From: Haliclona indistincta
Lineage: Eukaryota > Porifera > Demospongiae > Haplosclerida > Chalinidae
Length of the DNA stretch: 64,000 bases
Reading direction: 5' to 3'
NCBI GenBank assembly: GCA_964017065.1
Contig: OZ024789.1
Location: 7,630,191 to 7,694,190, forward strand
The notes under the pieces were generated by a model. It worked only from the letters and a program-made list of their open reading frames with translations. It did no database searches and had not been told where the DNA came from. Below are positions 34,230 to 45,828 of this stretch, in pieces. The translations under genes and the position numbers were made by a program. Every line of letters starts with the position of its first letter. Position 1 is the stretch's first letter.

Positions 34230-37200
34230 ATGCCGAAACACGGTTTTCTGACCCCCAAAGCTATCTCGAACCGTATTAAGGCGAAAGGTCTACAAAAACT
34301 AAAATGGTATTGTCAAATGTGTCAGAAGCAATGTCGGGACGAGGCGAGTTTCTTGAGTTTGAAACGTGAACAAATAGCCTTATATTCCCTTCTTTTTTCA
34401 CAGAATGGGTTCAAATGTCACATAATGTCAGAGTCTCACCAACGACAACTATTGCTGGTAGCTGAAAACCCTGGCAAATTCATTGGAAGCTTCTCACAGT
34501 AAGTGTGTACTTTAGTCAGTTTTGAATGCGTGTGAATGAGCAGTTGGGTCGTGTGAGTTGCATAGATCAACTTGAGTATTCTATTTCTTCCATTATAGTG
34601 AATTTATGGTTGGCTATCTTGAAATTTTGAGACGTTCTTACGGTAATAAGTTTGGTTTGTTTAGATGTTCTATTTATCTGTACCTTTCTCAGGAACCAGG
34701 AGAGTGCACTGCAATGTGGTCTATCAAGACTATATTAAAGATAGGAACCATTTTCACATGAACGCCACAAGAGTGAGTTGAGAAAATCTGCTGCCTCTTA
34801 GTAATTGTTCCTCCCTCCCCTTCTCTCTCCCTCTTTCCCTCCCTCCCTCCCTCCCTCCCTCCCTCCCTCCCTCCCTCCCTCCCTCCCTCCCTCCCTCCCT
34901 CCCTCCCTCCCTCCCTCCCCCCTCTCTCTCTCTCCCCCTCCTCCCTCCCTCCCCCTCTCTCTTCCTTTCTCCCTCCTGCCCTCCCCCTCTCTCTTTCTCT
35001 CCCTCCCTCTCCCTCACTCTCTCCCCCTCTCTCTCCCTCTTTCCCTCCCTCCCTCTCTTCCTCCCTCTCTTCCTCCCTCTCTCTCCCTCCCTCTCCCCCT
35101 CTCTCTCTGTAGTGGTCCAGTTTGACTGGATTCGTCAGATTCTTAGGAAGAGAAGGTACATTTAACAGCTACAATAATGGGTATTAGAGCCATTTTAGCA
35201 TGCCTGAGCATGCCTTGAAACCTTTGGAGCATAGATTATGTTATGTACGATAGTGATATCTAGTTGTGAGGGGTAGAGCAGCCACAGGTATGAATTGTGA
35301 CGTAACACGTTCAACATGCTGAACCGAATTGTATCTCTGATGGTATGAATGCAACTGAACTAACTGTGCTACCATGCATGGTGACACACAAACCATAGTT
35401 GCGCTGCTTCTAGTACGGTTCAGTTGTTTTGGGACTTGATCATAAAGTGTGGTACTGTTCCAACGTGCAAGAGCACCTTAAATACCCACATAGACCACTG
35501 CGTTGTGTACAAAGTAACGTGACTTCAGGTGAGCTTCATGGAGTAATACCATAACATTCAGTGGGACAGCAAGTCTACTAACATGCTTATGAGATTTTTC
35601 ATGTACGCAGTGTTGCTATACGAAGTTCGACATTCTTCTTAAAACATTGCTGTTACAAATTAAGTTGCCGATTAAATGCATGAATAAGAAAATTATATAT
35701 AATGCTGATAATCTTGCTACACAGTTGTAAAATGCTTCAGGAATTCCCAGTGTGTCTCTATCTTGCCGTACCTGTGTATACAATGCATGCTGATAACTCC
35801 CGGTCTCTCAGACTTTTTTTTTCTCATAAATATGTTATGTGCAAACCATGGATCGGCACAATCCATGGATTGCGCTGCTCGAAGTATGGATCCGTGCTTT
35901 GCGCGAGCAATCCATGGATTGCACAGTCAAGTGTTCGGTAGCTGAAGTCGTCATGTTTGACAGTACCCAGGGGAGGCCAGCCCCTACTGCAGCCTGAACT
36001 GCTTGTCGTACAGCAACCATCTGCTCCCACCATGCTTACAAACAAGTTGCAGAATTATCATGCCATATGCCGCTAGGCAGTGCGGTGCGTCTCCTCATGG
36101 TCATTTTTGGCGGCCATAAATGCCAAGAAGCATGATACCCAAGTTAGTTGGTCGGACACTTCCCTCAGCCGGGAAGCCGACAGCAGTGGTTGTGCTGCGG
36201 CAGGGATCGCCCCTGCTTGGCTGAGCTCTTAGATGCGCTGCAAGAGGAGGTTATTATCAACCAAAAATTCTTTGAAGTCCACGAAGGTTCCCTTACGGGC
36301 CTTTTCTACCACTTTAGCCGGCACCGGTGGCAAGGCTGGAGAGAGTATCAGTGGTGAGGCAAGGAGAGGAGTGGGTTCTGTTAGTGGGAGCAGGGTTGAC
36401 AACTTGACAGCCGAGTCGTCAGGGATGGCAGATGTGGGCTAGCTGTTGATGCCACGGTGGAGGAGGTGGTTAACGGTGCTGCTGTTGGTCCTTAACCAGG
36501 CAGGGGGAGAGATGAGGACAGGAGTGGGATGCTCGCAATTGACGCTGCTGCCAGCAGTGATGAGGCCACTGTGGATGCACTGCTCCCTGTGTGACATTGG
36601 GGAGAGTGGAAGAGAGACCATCAGTAACAATAAGGGCCATGTTGCTGGGGACATGAGAGTGATAGCGGCTGCTGTTGAGGCTGCACCTGGGTTGACATGA
36701 TGAAGATCACGAAAAAAAAATAGATGGGAGAGGCGACACAAGGAAGAACTCGGTAGTGCGTGCCAACCAGTGCAGTCTAAGACAGTGCAGCAACTGCGCC
36801 TGCATAGGCACCATGTGGTCGATTGGGGCGTGTGCTCAGGCAGGAGGGGCTGCCGCCTGGGAGCTCAATGGGCGGTTAACCTTACTTAAACGCTGTGCTC
36901 TAAGTATCAATAACAACTCGTTGTTTAGTTGTTGATTTGTCAGATCGGATGACTCCATGGTGAGGAAGGTAGTGTATTAAATTCGTGGTTTTGTCGTTTG
37001 TGACGACTGGTTCAGTGATTTCCTTGTCGAGTTGTTCTTTGATATCATGTCATACTCCTTCATTAACTTGGGTTCATGCTTTAGCTGCTTAAGGAGTCCC
37101 TGGGGTCTCTTGTGGCTTAGGACATAATTGTCACAAAAGGGCTTGTGAAATTCCTTCCATGGAAGGGAAACTTGGTATTTGCCTGTTTCAGCTAACGATA

Positions 37201-40200
37201 CATCCTGTTCATACAGGGTTTCTTGTTGGCTCACTTGGCTGATGCCGAATGACTATCTCCCAGAATGCTCGTAGCTGGACTTCCAGTGGTTCTGAGTTGG
37301 CAGTCTACTCGGAGCTGGTGAGTGGTTGCTGTGTGTGTACGCGTCGATCCTGATGATAGCGTGGGCCCCGATAGTACCCAACCTAGCTTAGTATGGATTG
37401 CTGTTGCTTCCAGTGACTAGGTCCCAGTAGTAGTCACAGCCGATTAACAAGTCAACAGGAAGTTGTGAAGTACCATCGGTGGAATCTGCTAGATCGAGAC
37501 ACATTAGATATTCATCAGCGGTGACACTCGCATCTACTGGCTGACAGGCAATAGGCTCACATATGGACGGTACAACATAATTATGGGTCATAGTGGATCG
37601 TTCTCTGGGACAGATACCAACCGACACGACTGGCCATACTCTGCTCTGTTCCTTTTCAGCTCCGAATGTTGCAATTGATAGAGTTTGAGTGGCAATGGGG
37701 TTCAGTTGAAGTAATTTCATTGCTCGCTTTGTCAAAATTGGAATGCTGACTTCCCGTGTCGAAGAGAATGCGTAGCTGAACAGCTGATTTCGGTTTCAGT
37801 GGATTGTGTACTACAGTCAATGCAGTTTGCAGCAAAATGCTTTTTCTCTTTGCAGATCAGAATGTGCTGGTTGTTGGAGTTGGAGTTTGGAGTATTGTTC
37901 GCCTTGTCGGGTGAATAAGGAGGAGACTTTGAATTGAGTTTGTTTGCTAAATTGCGCACAGGTTGCTGGCTGTTCTTGTTGCAAACAGTGGTGTAATGTC
38001 TCCCGTGACAGAGTTTGGCAGAGTGACAGAGGCGAGACATGTGACCCTTCCTTAAGCAATTGAAGCAGCGACCTGTCTCCCGCAGTACTCTCTTGCGGCT
38101 GTTTATGTCAGTAACGGATTTACAGTCTGTCGACAAGTGGGACTGTTGACAGAAAGCACACCTCGGTGGATTGTTAGTGTTGGCGACAAGAGGGGGTGCG
38201 TTGTTCCTGTGGACGGTTACGACGAAAAACAGGTGTAGCGTGACTATTGGCTCTTTCCCGAGCACTTAGTTCGAGTTCAAATGTCTTGAGATTTTTGTCC
38301 ATGTTGAAGTCGTCAGCTGAGACCTTGCGACTAACAATAAGGCGAAGGTCAGGAGGTAACTTATTCAGGAGTACTAATGATAACATATGATGCTGATTCA
38401 ACGCCTAGAGCCTTCAGACTACGGATGTTAGCTTCTGATTGATCATAAAGACGCCTCAGATCATGTAAATAGTTGTCAGATGCCACTGCAGTGGTATTCA
38501 GCAATGCCTCAATGTGTCTAGAGATAATGAATTGTGTATTTCCAAACGTCTTTCTTAATAATTATTTCTACCACTTCCTTGTAATTCAATGCAGTCATAC
38601 TCAGACCGGCAATAGCATTGTGTGCAGCCCCTTCAACCAGTGATCTCAAGTAGCTGAATTTATCAATTTCTGTCAGGTATGAACAGCTTATTCGAACGAA
38701 TCCCAAAAACTAGTCCACTTCATAAGGTTTGCCATTAAATTGAGGTAAGGAAATCTCAGGTAATTTGACTCTGGCTTGAAGAGTTGGAGTAACATGAGTG
38801 CTGATACCAGTCAGAGTGGGCGGTGCATCGGTGACGATACCTGAGAGCATCGAAAGAGTGTATACTGCAGTGCTACCTGGCGTGTGTAGAATGGGATGAG
38901 TATCTGTACCTAGCATAGTTGGAAAAACATGAGCGGCGGTATCACCTGGTTGAGAGGTCGTAGTTGGAGCGTGAGCAGTAGTACCACTTGGTGTGGTCAC
39001 GGGAATGTGAGAGGCTGCAACTGGAGAGGTCAGAGGTAAGTGAGTGGGCGCGATTGGCAAACCACATGGTCAACGACAGACATTGTTGCACTATTTTCCT
39101 GTGCTACAAATGGTTAACCCATAGGTTAACTACGTACTGTAAAGCAAGTTTTTTCCTCAACACAAAAATAATAAATTTGATTTTTAATGCATAAAATTCG
39201 CGAGCACTACTATACGCGTATTTGAACATTGTTCTGTTCGCGAAAGTTAGACTTGCACAAAAAGAACAATAGTTACATTTGTATCCCCACATGAATTAAC
39301 CATTACTACTGTTTCTATGTGTACTGTACATTGTACAATAATACTGTCACCATGTGTGCTTACTGTTTGGTTCTTGTTCAGGTATATGCAAGGTAGAGCC
39401 CACTCCCAAGGGCTGGTTCATCACTTATATTGACAGAAGCCCAGAAGCTATGGCACGACAAGCAGTGAGTTACATGTATTATACACAAGACACAAAAAGT
39501 GCAGCATGTTGTAAAATTAATTTTGTAGAACTGTCCCATTATCATGCTTCTTTAGTAATACAGTTGAACCCCTCTTAGAGGACACCCTTCGTCCCTCTAT
39601 AATGGACACTTACTGAATCCCAAATATAACCCACATAATGTATAATAAACCCCTGACCAGAGGACACCCTCTCTATAATGGACAATTTTGTTGGTCCCGA
39701 TGGTGTCCGCCTTAGAGGGGCTCCACTGTAGCTATTCTGTAATTTTGTAGAACTGCCCTATTATCATGCTTCTTTAGTAATAGCTATTCTGTGTTCTATG
39801 ATTGATCTTGGAAATATTTAGTACCATTCAGACTAAGCTCAATAGTCAGCCGGTTCGGAAATCTACCGTATAGCGGGAAATTTCGCTGGTAAAAATTTTC
39901 GCGAATGCGCGAGATAGAGCATTTCGCGAATAATAATTATTTTCATGAATCAGTGCTATTGCCCTATTTTGTCAACAAAAACAAGACCTTCGCGGATAAT
40001 ATTTTTGCGAATAGCCTGTAATTTGCAAAGATTTTCTCCCTCGGAAATTTCCCGCTATACGGTAAATCCAGTAATCTAGTAGCAATAAAGGTTTTCTATT
40101 AATTCCAGTAACTTACTGAGAAACCTTAAACAAGGACCTACATGTAAATGTAGTGAAACTCACAAAAAACCCTGAATAGGTTTGTATCAACGAGGGGTAG

Positions 40201-41846
40201 TCTACTGGTCTACATTGGGCTTCTGTAACATACCTGAACTCTTTGGGATACTTAGACAGGAAGTGAGACTGACTAGCACTTAAGGCAGTCCCCCGAATTG
40301 TACCACTCTCAGGTTCCCTGGGATTCTCAAAATTAATAAAGAATGATCTGTTCAGAGACTGTCTATACTCTGATCCCGTATAGACTAGTTACCAGAGAAA
40401 ATGATCCTGTAAAGTGGTATTCGTCCCGGATTCGCCCGGTATATGTACACGATACATACATGAAGATGTGCACATACATGATCATTATGTGCACATCTTG
40501 TGGGGCTGGCGTATGCTCCAATATCCTTCACGATCCAACACGATCTGTGCCTCAAAGGAATCATTGCTCTAGGCATTTCATGTTAGAAGGATGTCTATTC
40601 AACTTCTATAGGATATGCCGTGTAGCCAGCATTCTGTAAATCACTCTTATCACGAGGTGTTATTGCTTTCTAAGAAATTACAACAAGTCTTATAATTGTG
40701 TCCTCCTGTTGTGAGTCACACGGATATCATTCTGTACAGTGTAGCTTGTGGTGAAATCACGCTGAAGGAGAGAGCTGTGTTCTTGTTACAATACATGTGT
40801 ACACGTACAATTACTGTTGGGTCTGTGTTCTTTATTTTGTATAGTTTTACCGTTTTTATGGGCCCTTTTTCTTTATTTTGTACATTTTTATAGGTCTGTG
40901 TTCTTTATTTTGTATAGTTTTACCGTTTTTATGGGTCCATGTTCTTTATTTTGTACATTTTTATGGGTCTGTGTTCTTTATTTTCTATAGTTTTACCATT
41001 AATGGGTCCTTGTTCTATATTTTGTACAGTTTATTGGTCCGTGTTATTTATTTTGTTGTTTTTTCAGGCTGTGGACAAGAAGGCTAAAATGGAGCGTGAC
41101 GATGCTGAGCGTTCTCAGAGAATGGTCGAGGAGCAGATAATGAGAGCTCTGGCGAACAGAAAGAGGACAGACGAGGAAGACACTCCTGTACACACCGAGC
41201 TAGTGAGATCAGAGGAAGAAGACAAGAGTGAGTTGTGTCAAACTGCAAGTTCAACTAGTATAGGGTACAGTGACACTCATGTACGATAGCAATCTGTTTC
41301 AAAGTTCAAACAAGATGCAGGGTACACTCATGTACGATAGCAATCTGTTTCAAAGTTCATACAAGATGCAGTGTACACGCATGTACGATAGTAGTTTGTG
41401 TCAAAGTTCGAACAAAATGCTTTAATTGCATGTTAATTGTCATGTTCATACATGTATATAGTACAGTCCCAGAGACAGTGTATACGATTCTATGAACACG
41501 TTTGAACTCGAGTCACAAACGCGGCTGCTTGCTAACTTGCTTATACTAGCTTGCTAGAAGAATGCGCTGAAGCTACTAGCATAGAAATATAGCTTGTGTA
41601 GTTATAAGTGTGTCAACCAATCATTTTTTCATGAATTTGTGAGTGAAAAATTCAAATTCGTGAATTTGTGTGCTTTCATGTTTGTCATTGTGCCCGCTAT
41701 TTCAAAATACATTTGTATCATACATGTACATACTTGTATATGTTTGGATATGAATGGAGTACTACTGTACATGTACTTGTAACTTTCTTCTCTCTTCCTC
41801 TTTCCCACATTCCTTTCTCTCTTCTCTCTCTGTTTTCTCTTCTCTC

Positions 41847-41934
<88 letters not shown>

Positions 41935-42794
41935 CTCTCTCTCTCTCTCTCTCTCTCCCTCCCTCTCTCTCACTCCCTCCCTCTCTCTCACTCCCTCTCT
42001 CTCTCTCTCCCTCCCCCTCTCTCTCTGTCCTTATCTTCATCTCTCTCTCTCTCTCTCTCTCTCTCCCCCTCTCTCTGTCCTTATCTTCATCTCTCTCTCT
42101 CCTTCTAGTTTCATTTAGTTTGATATCTGGTCCCAGTGCTGCTCCTAGCTCAAGTGGAGTAGCTATGAAGGAGGAAGAACCAGTTGTAAAGCAAGAAGAA
42201 GATACGGAAGAGGAAGGAGGTTGGAAGACAAAAACACTTTGTGCGCAGTAAGCGTCTGTTGTTTGTTATACACACATTTTAAGGACAGGCTTCACCATAC
42301 ACCATAGATCTACAGCAGTAGTATTGATAAAAATAATGTTGAATGACGAACTTTAGGAGTATTGTCAATAAGGCGAAACTCTGTAGATACAGTTATGTAA
42401 TCTGCTGTCAGAGATTTAGTTGTTTACTGTATTTTACACTGTTGTGTAATGTGCTTTTAATCTAGTACCTCACATGAATGTTTAGACAGTTGGCTTGTTT
42501 CACTGTGAGCGTGAACATACAAACCATCACTTGTACATGATGACTTTCTAGTAGCCTAGCAACAGCCAGTGACTCATAGAAGCTTCCTGTAACTTTATGC
42601 ATGTTGTAAGATGTACTTGTTAAATTAATCTAAAACTGCTGGTCATTTGGCTGCAGTCCATGAAGATGAATGCCCAGTTGTATCTGACCTTTTACACATC
42701 ATTGGAGTGGGATGCAGATATTGTAATACTGCTCTAAGCACCTTGTTTGCTTGTTTTGTGGTTTGCTCATGCTTTTACTTGTGTGTGCGCTGGC

Positions 42795-42832
<38 letters not shown>

Positions 42833-44236
42833 CTGGCTGCGTGAACGTGTGTGTGTGTGTGTGTGTGTGCTCACTGTCACTCGGCACACATGTGTATTTC
42901 AGTTTCATATAATTTCATACATGTATGTGAGTTTTGTCTTTTACATGTATCGATCATGTCTGAATTTGTGTTAGTCTTATTGCTAACATATGCTACGTCC
43001 ACAGAGGGCCCTCTCTTCCTAACCCACTCAAGATGGCTGAGCTGGAGGCTAGGAAGAAGAGAATGGAGAGAAAAGCAGAGAGCAAGAAACGAAACTCGCT
43101 ACCAACAGAACTGGACGACAGTGTACAGGTAAGTATCAAATATCATTTGAAAGTAAAATCTAGATTTTAACGCTTGGATCTGTTATGCAATGTTGAGCCT
43201 GTAATTTGATACTGCCGATTAGCTTCCCTGTTGTGTTCTTAGGTGGAGGAGATGAAAAGAGAGAAGAGGAACCGTCGAGACTACTGGCTACACCCTGTGA
43301 GTTGATGTCTAGACAACACTATTGTGCAATAGAACTGTACATGTACAATTCATGTATCACAGCAGATTTGAAAATTGCATATCGCGTATCATGTGCAGTA
43401 TTGATAATACGTGTCATAATTATTATGCTATATGCAGTTTTTGAACGGAAGTGGAATTATTTGCTGTAGTCTTGAATTGGTCGTTTTGTGATTATGAAGC
43501 ATATTGTATAGACTACAGGTTTATGGATTGCTCTACCTACTATATTTAGTGCGTAAATTTACAATTATCACTACACTGAGAGCGTGGGCGCTCTGTCTGG
43601 GGATTGGTTTGCCTGGTTTAGTGCAATTGTTCGTATTATGAAGTCGTCACGTGATGCTTTTATTGCCCTCAAACTGGTTAGAGTGTGGTGTTTTGGCTGG
43701 ATCAGAGTGATAATAAATCTGTCCTTGTTGCTCTGTAGTTGTTTGAAAGTATTAATGGCGCCAAAGCCTAAAATTCCATTCTTTCAGACTACATCACCTT
43801 TTGTCATCTCAGGATGAACCAATTTGCGTAATTGTTCTCAGCTTGGAAAGCAAAAACTAGTTTAGCTAAAATTTAATGAGAAACTCTGTACACTTTAATG
43901 TAGTACGTACTAGTTGGACAGGATATTGTGTACAGCGTCTGTGATATCATTGTACAGTGTCTGCTACAACCAGTGTGTTTATTTTCAGTGTCCACGAGTA
44001 TAAACACATAATTATAATATAGAATATTGTATTGTACAAAATAATTACTTGTACTGTTACAACCCTTATTGTTCATACACTAGCCTAGTTATAGCTCATT
44101 ACATTATGTTGCATTGCATCAACCCAAGAAATTTTTATAGTGAGCAGATCAGTGTTGAAACTGATTCAGTAAAGGCTGGAATGAATAGCATCTCCCTCCC
44201 TTCCTCCTTCCCTCCTTCCTCCTTCCTTCCCTCCCT

Positions 44237-44268
<32 letters not shown>

Positions 44269-45743
44269 CCCTCTCTCTCTCTCTCTCCCTCCCTCCCTCC
44301 CTCCCTCCCTCCCTCCCTCCCTCCCTCCCTCCCTCCCTCCCTCCCTCCCTCCCTCCCTCCCTCCCTCCCTCCCATGCAATTCAATGCATAGTTGGATATA
44401 TAACATTGAATTCTCTTCTGCACAGGGTATCGTCGTGAAGATAGTTGCTAAGAAGCTTGGTCAGGACTACTACAAGAAGAAGGCTGTGGTGGAGGAAGTG
44501 ATAGACCTGTACACAGCAGTGGTCAGGGTACAGGAGATGGGGGATCGAGTCAAGATCGATCAGTCACAACTTGAAACAGTCATACCAGCTATAGGTTTGT
44601 GGGGCATAAATGAGTGGTATCGTGTACTCCATGCACACACTATGTGTTAGAACTGAACCAAGCTATGAACGATCAAAAGTTTTGCTGCTACCACAATGTG
44701 TAGGAAGCTTGATAGTGCTGCATTTCTGTGTTAGCCTTCAGGGAGATTTAAAACTCGGCTAGGCCGACACAGTTTCCATGCTTAGTGTGAACACTGTGTA
44801 ACTGATACATGCCTGTTACTTGGTATCAAGGAAGCCCTTGGTGGTATACAGCTTGAGAAAGAATTGAATTCACAAATCAATATTATTGGAAACAAGTGTG
44901 TGTGCAAGTTAAACACAGCTTTATGTCGATTTAGTGTTTGTATAATTCATTATGTGCCAAAGTTTAACCACCACGTACATGTATGTGACAATGTGTTGTA
45001 CCCATTGGCGGTGTTGCTACATGCGTCTATGTCTCTGCAGTGTTTTGATCCCATATTATGATGTTCTTCAGGTAAGGAGGTTATGATGGTCAATGGTGCC
45101 TACAGAGGAAGCAAAGCAATGATGGAGGCACTGGATGTTGACAACTACAGTGTGAGAGTGAGGATCGCACAGGTGAGAGATGCTGATCAGCAGAGACGAA
45201 ACATGCATGTATACTTGAGGAGGACAAAAGAAAGTCATGTTTTGATTTTAGCCAACGAAACTATCCATTATAGAGAGGGTGTCCTCTGGTCAGGGGTTTG
45301 TTATACATTATGTGGGTTATATTTGGGATTCAGTAAGTCCGCTAAGAGGAGTTCCACCACTGGTACATGTATAGCGTGACTGAAAGGGACGAGTGTTATG
45401 AATCCTGGTGAAAGTTAAAAAAAGATTCAACCCTTGTTTTGTTGAACAAAGGGATTTATTTGGTTGCTTGTCTACACAGAATGTCTGCGTCAAGTTTTCT
45501 TTTGTTTTTGATTTATGTAATATACGCACTGGGACCTAAACTCTTCCCTACTTTATGCTCAATTTCTTTCTTTTTTACTAACACACTTTCAACACACAGT
45601 ACACAGTGGTACTGTATGTCCCCTCAGCTGCTTGTAGCGATATGCATGTTTTCAATACTATTAATTTTCTCATTGTGCAGGGTCCATTCTATGGTAAAGT
45701 TGTGGAGAGAGTTCCCTACGAAGACGTCAGCAAACTAGCATAG
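34230..45743 (+). CDS. KIN: KIN17 DNA/RNA-binding protein
   Basis: Nuclear protein linked to DNA replication, repair and RNA processing. Thirteen exons: 34230-34343, 34404-34498, 34599-34641, 34693-34772, 35113-35155, 39382-39464, 41068-41227, 42109-42247, 43005-43128, 43243-43296, 44426-44594, 45072-45172, 45681-45743. The N-terminus has the signature FLTPKAISNRIKAKGLQKLK, a CCHH zinc finger (WYCQMCQ ... CHIMSESHQRQLLL) split by intron 1, and the winged-helix KIN17 domain (VVYQDYIKDRNHFHMNATRW, PKGWFITYIDRSPE). The middle is charged and disordered. The C-terminus carries the tandem SH3-like/KOW modules (KLGQDYYKKKAVVEEVIDLYT, then GAYRGSKA and GKVVERVPYEDVSKLA). Intron 1 uses a GC donor (34344). 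Intron 5 (4.2 kb) holds repeats and a retroelement fragment. An AATAAA lies at 45745-45750. Confidence 0.93.
34801..35110. repeat. CT-rich microsatellite (CCCT/CTCT) in KIN17 intron 4
   Basis: About 300 bp of CCCTCCCT and CTCTCC tract on the plus strand fills almost the entire intron up to the acceptor of exon 5, making an extremely long polypyrimidine tract. ORFs across it (Pro/Ser/Leu or Arg/Glu/Gly repeats) are artefacts. Confidence 0.95.
35463..35650. mobile_element. degraded copy of the 30089-31029 element family
   Basis: Shares CAAAGTAACGTGACTTC and a following GTTCGACATTCTTCTTAA with the arms of the element in the LKR intron, but is only about 190 bp long. It looks like a solo or internally deleted derivative. 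Confidence 0.5.
35844..35925. repeat. cluster of ATCCATGGAT palindromes
   Basis: Four near-copies of ATCCATGGAT or CCATGGATTG occur in both orientations within about 80 bp, enough to form a small cruciform. Purpose unknown. Confidence 0.5.
35926..36974. other. KIN17 intron 5, unassigned part
   Basis: About 1 kb, more GC-rich than its surroundings, with short ORFs on both strands but no recognised domain. It may be decayed sequence of the same retroelement that follows, but no reverse transcriptase or integrase motif could be seen. Confidence 0.4.
36975..39060 (-). pseudogene. Bel/Pao-type LTR retrotransposon gag-protease fragment, broken
   Basis: Minus-strand pieces follow each other through stops and shifts. 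A Thr/Pro-rich leader (39060-38710) ends LPEISLPQFNGKPYE, the DUF1759-like gag start. Next come IDKFSYLRSLVEGAAHNAI (38706-38518), LLNKLPPDLRLIVSRKV (38401-38174), and a zinc-knuckle region (CAFCQQSHLSTDC, CFNCLRKGHMSRLC; 38265-37732). A DUF1758-like protease segment with QLPVDLLIGCDYYWDLVTG follows (37735-37388), then a linker resembling the start of pol (37234-36977). No reverse transcriptase, integrase or LTRs were recognised. It lies antisense in KIN17 intron 5 and is non-functional. Confidence 0.75.
39522..39780. repeat. ~52-bp direct repeat split by a MITE insertion
   Basis: ATTTTGTAGAACTG followed by TATCATGCTTCTTTAGTAATA occurs at 39522-39560 and again at 39741-39780; the MITE at 39561-39728 sits between the two copies. 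Confidence 0.7.
39561..39728. mobile_element. 168-bp MITE, CAGTTGAACC ends, TA duplication
   Basis: Inverted ends CAGTTGAACCCCTCTTAGAG and CTTAGAGGGGCTCCACTG, with TA on both sides. Internal GGACACC and TATAATGGACA repeats are typical of pogo/Tigger-like MITEs. A second, shortened copy in inverse orientation is at 45262-45362. Confidence 0.8.
39866..40062. mobile_element. small MITE, CCGTATAGCGG family, copy 2
   Basis: Ends CCGTATAGCGGGAAATTTCG and the complementary CCCGCTATACGG with flanking TA (39864-39865, 40063-40064). 197 bp; shares interior sequence with 31036-31169. Confidence 0.85.
40463..40499. repeat. perfect 14-bp hairpin in KIN17 intron 6
   Basis: AAGATGTGCACATA and its exact complement TATGTGCACATCTT are separated by 9 nt. 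In the transcript this could form a stable stem. No role known. Confidence 0.6.
40814..41050 (+). repeat. ~36-bp T-rich tandem repeat ending at KIN17 exon 7
   Basis: At least six diverged copies of a unit built on TGTTCTTTATTTTGTA plus CATTTTTATGGGTC or TAGTTTTACC. The array runs to within 20 bp of the exon 7 acceptor (41067), so it supplies the polypyrimidine tract. Confidence 0.85.
41264..41420 (+). repeat. three-copy ~50-bp tandem repeat after KIN17 exon 7
   Basis: Three units containing CATGTACGATAGCAATCTG and CAAAGTTCAAACAAGATGC, the third more diverged. Non-coding, within the intron. Confidence 0.8.
41790..42106. repeat. CT dinucleotide microsatellite before KIN17 exon 8
   Basis: More than 300 bp of (CT)n with CCCT variants, running into the acceptor at 42108. 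The ORFs it generates on both strands are artefacts. A TG tract follows at 42795-42872 in the next intron. Confidence 0.95.
42795..42872. repeat. TG microsatellite in KIN17 intron 8
   Basis: Two (TG)n runs separated by GCGCGCGCTGGCTGCGTG, itself a repeat of the sequence just before the first run. A candidate Z-DNA tract. Confidence 0.9.
44190..44375. repeat. CT/CCCT microsatellite before KIN17 exon 11
   Basis: About 185 bp of CCTTCC, CTCT and a final (CCCT)n run, ending about 50 bp before the exon 11 acceptor. This is the third such long pyrimidine tract in the gene. Confidence 0.95.
45262..45362 (-). mobile_element. shortened copy of the 39561-39728 MITE
   Basis: Reverse-orientation sequence including CCATTATAGAGAGGGTGTCC and TTATACATTATGTGGGTTAT, nearly identical to the complement of the other copy but lacking one terminus. 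Lies in the last KIN17 intron. Confidence 0.75.
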
Positions 45744-45828
45744 GAATAAACATAGTTACAAATCTTCTCATTTTATTATCTGGTCTATGTTTTTCATTAT
45801 TATTCTGAACACGTGACAAGCAAAATTC

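Noticed and set aside
34754..35125. Long ORFs of Pro/Ser/Leu or Arg/Glu/Gly repeats on both strands
   Set aside because: They are translations of the CCCT/CTCT microsatellite in a KIN17 intron.
36148..36741. ORFs on both strands upstream of the Bel/Pao fragment
   Set aside because: No recognisable motif; could be decayed retroelement but cannot be supported.
41629..42108. Ser/Leu- and Arg/Glu-repeat ORFs
   Set aside because: CT microsatellite read in several frames; only 42109-42247 is a real KIN17 exon.
42647..43132. Cys/Val-repeat ORFs
   Set aside because: TG microsatellite translation; only 43005-43128 is exon.
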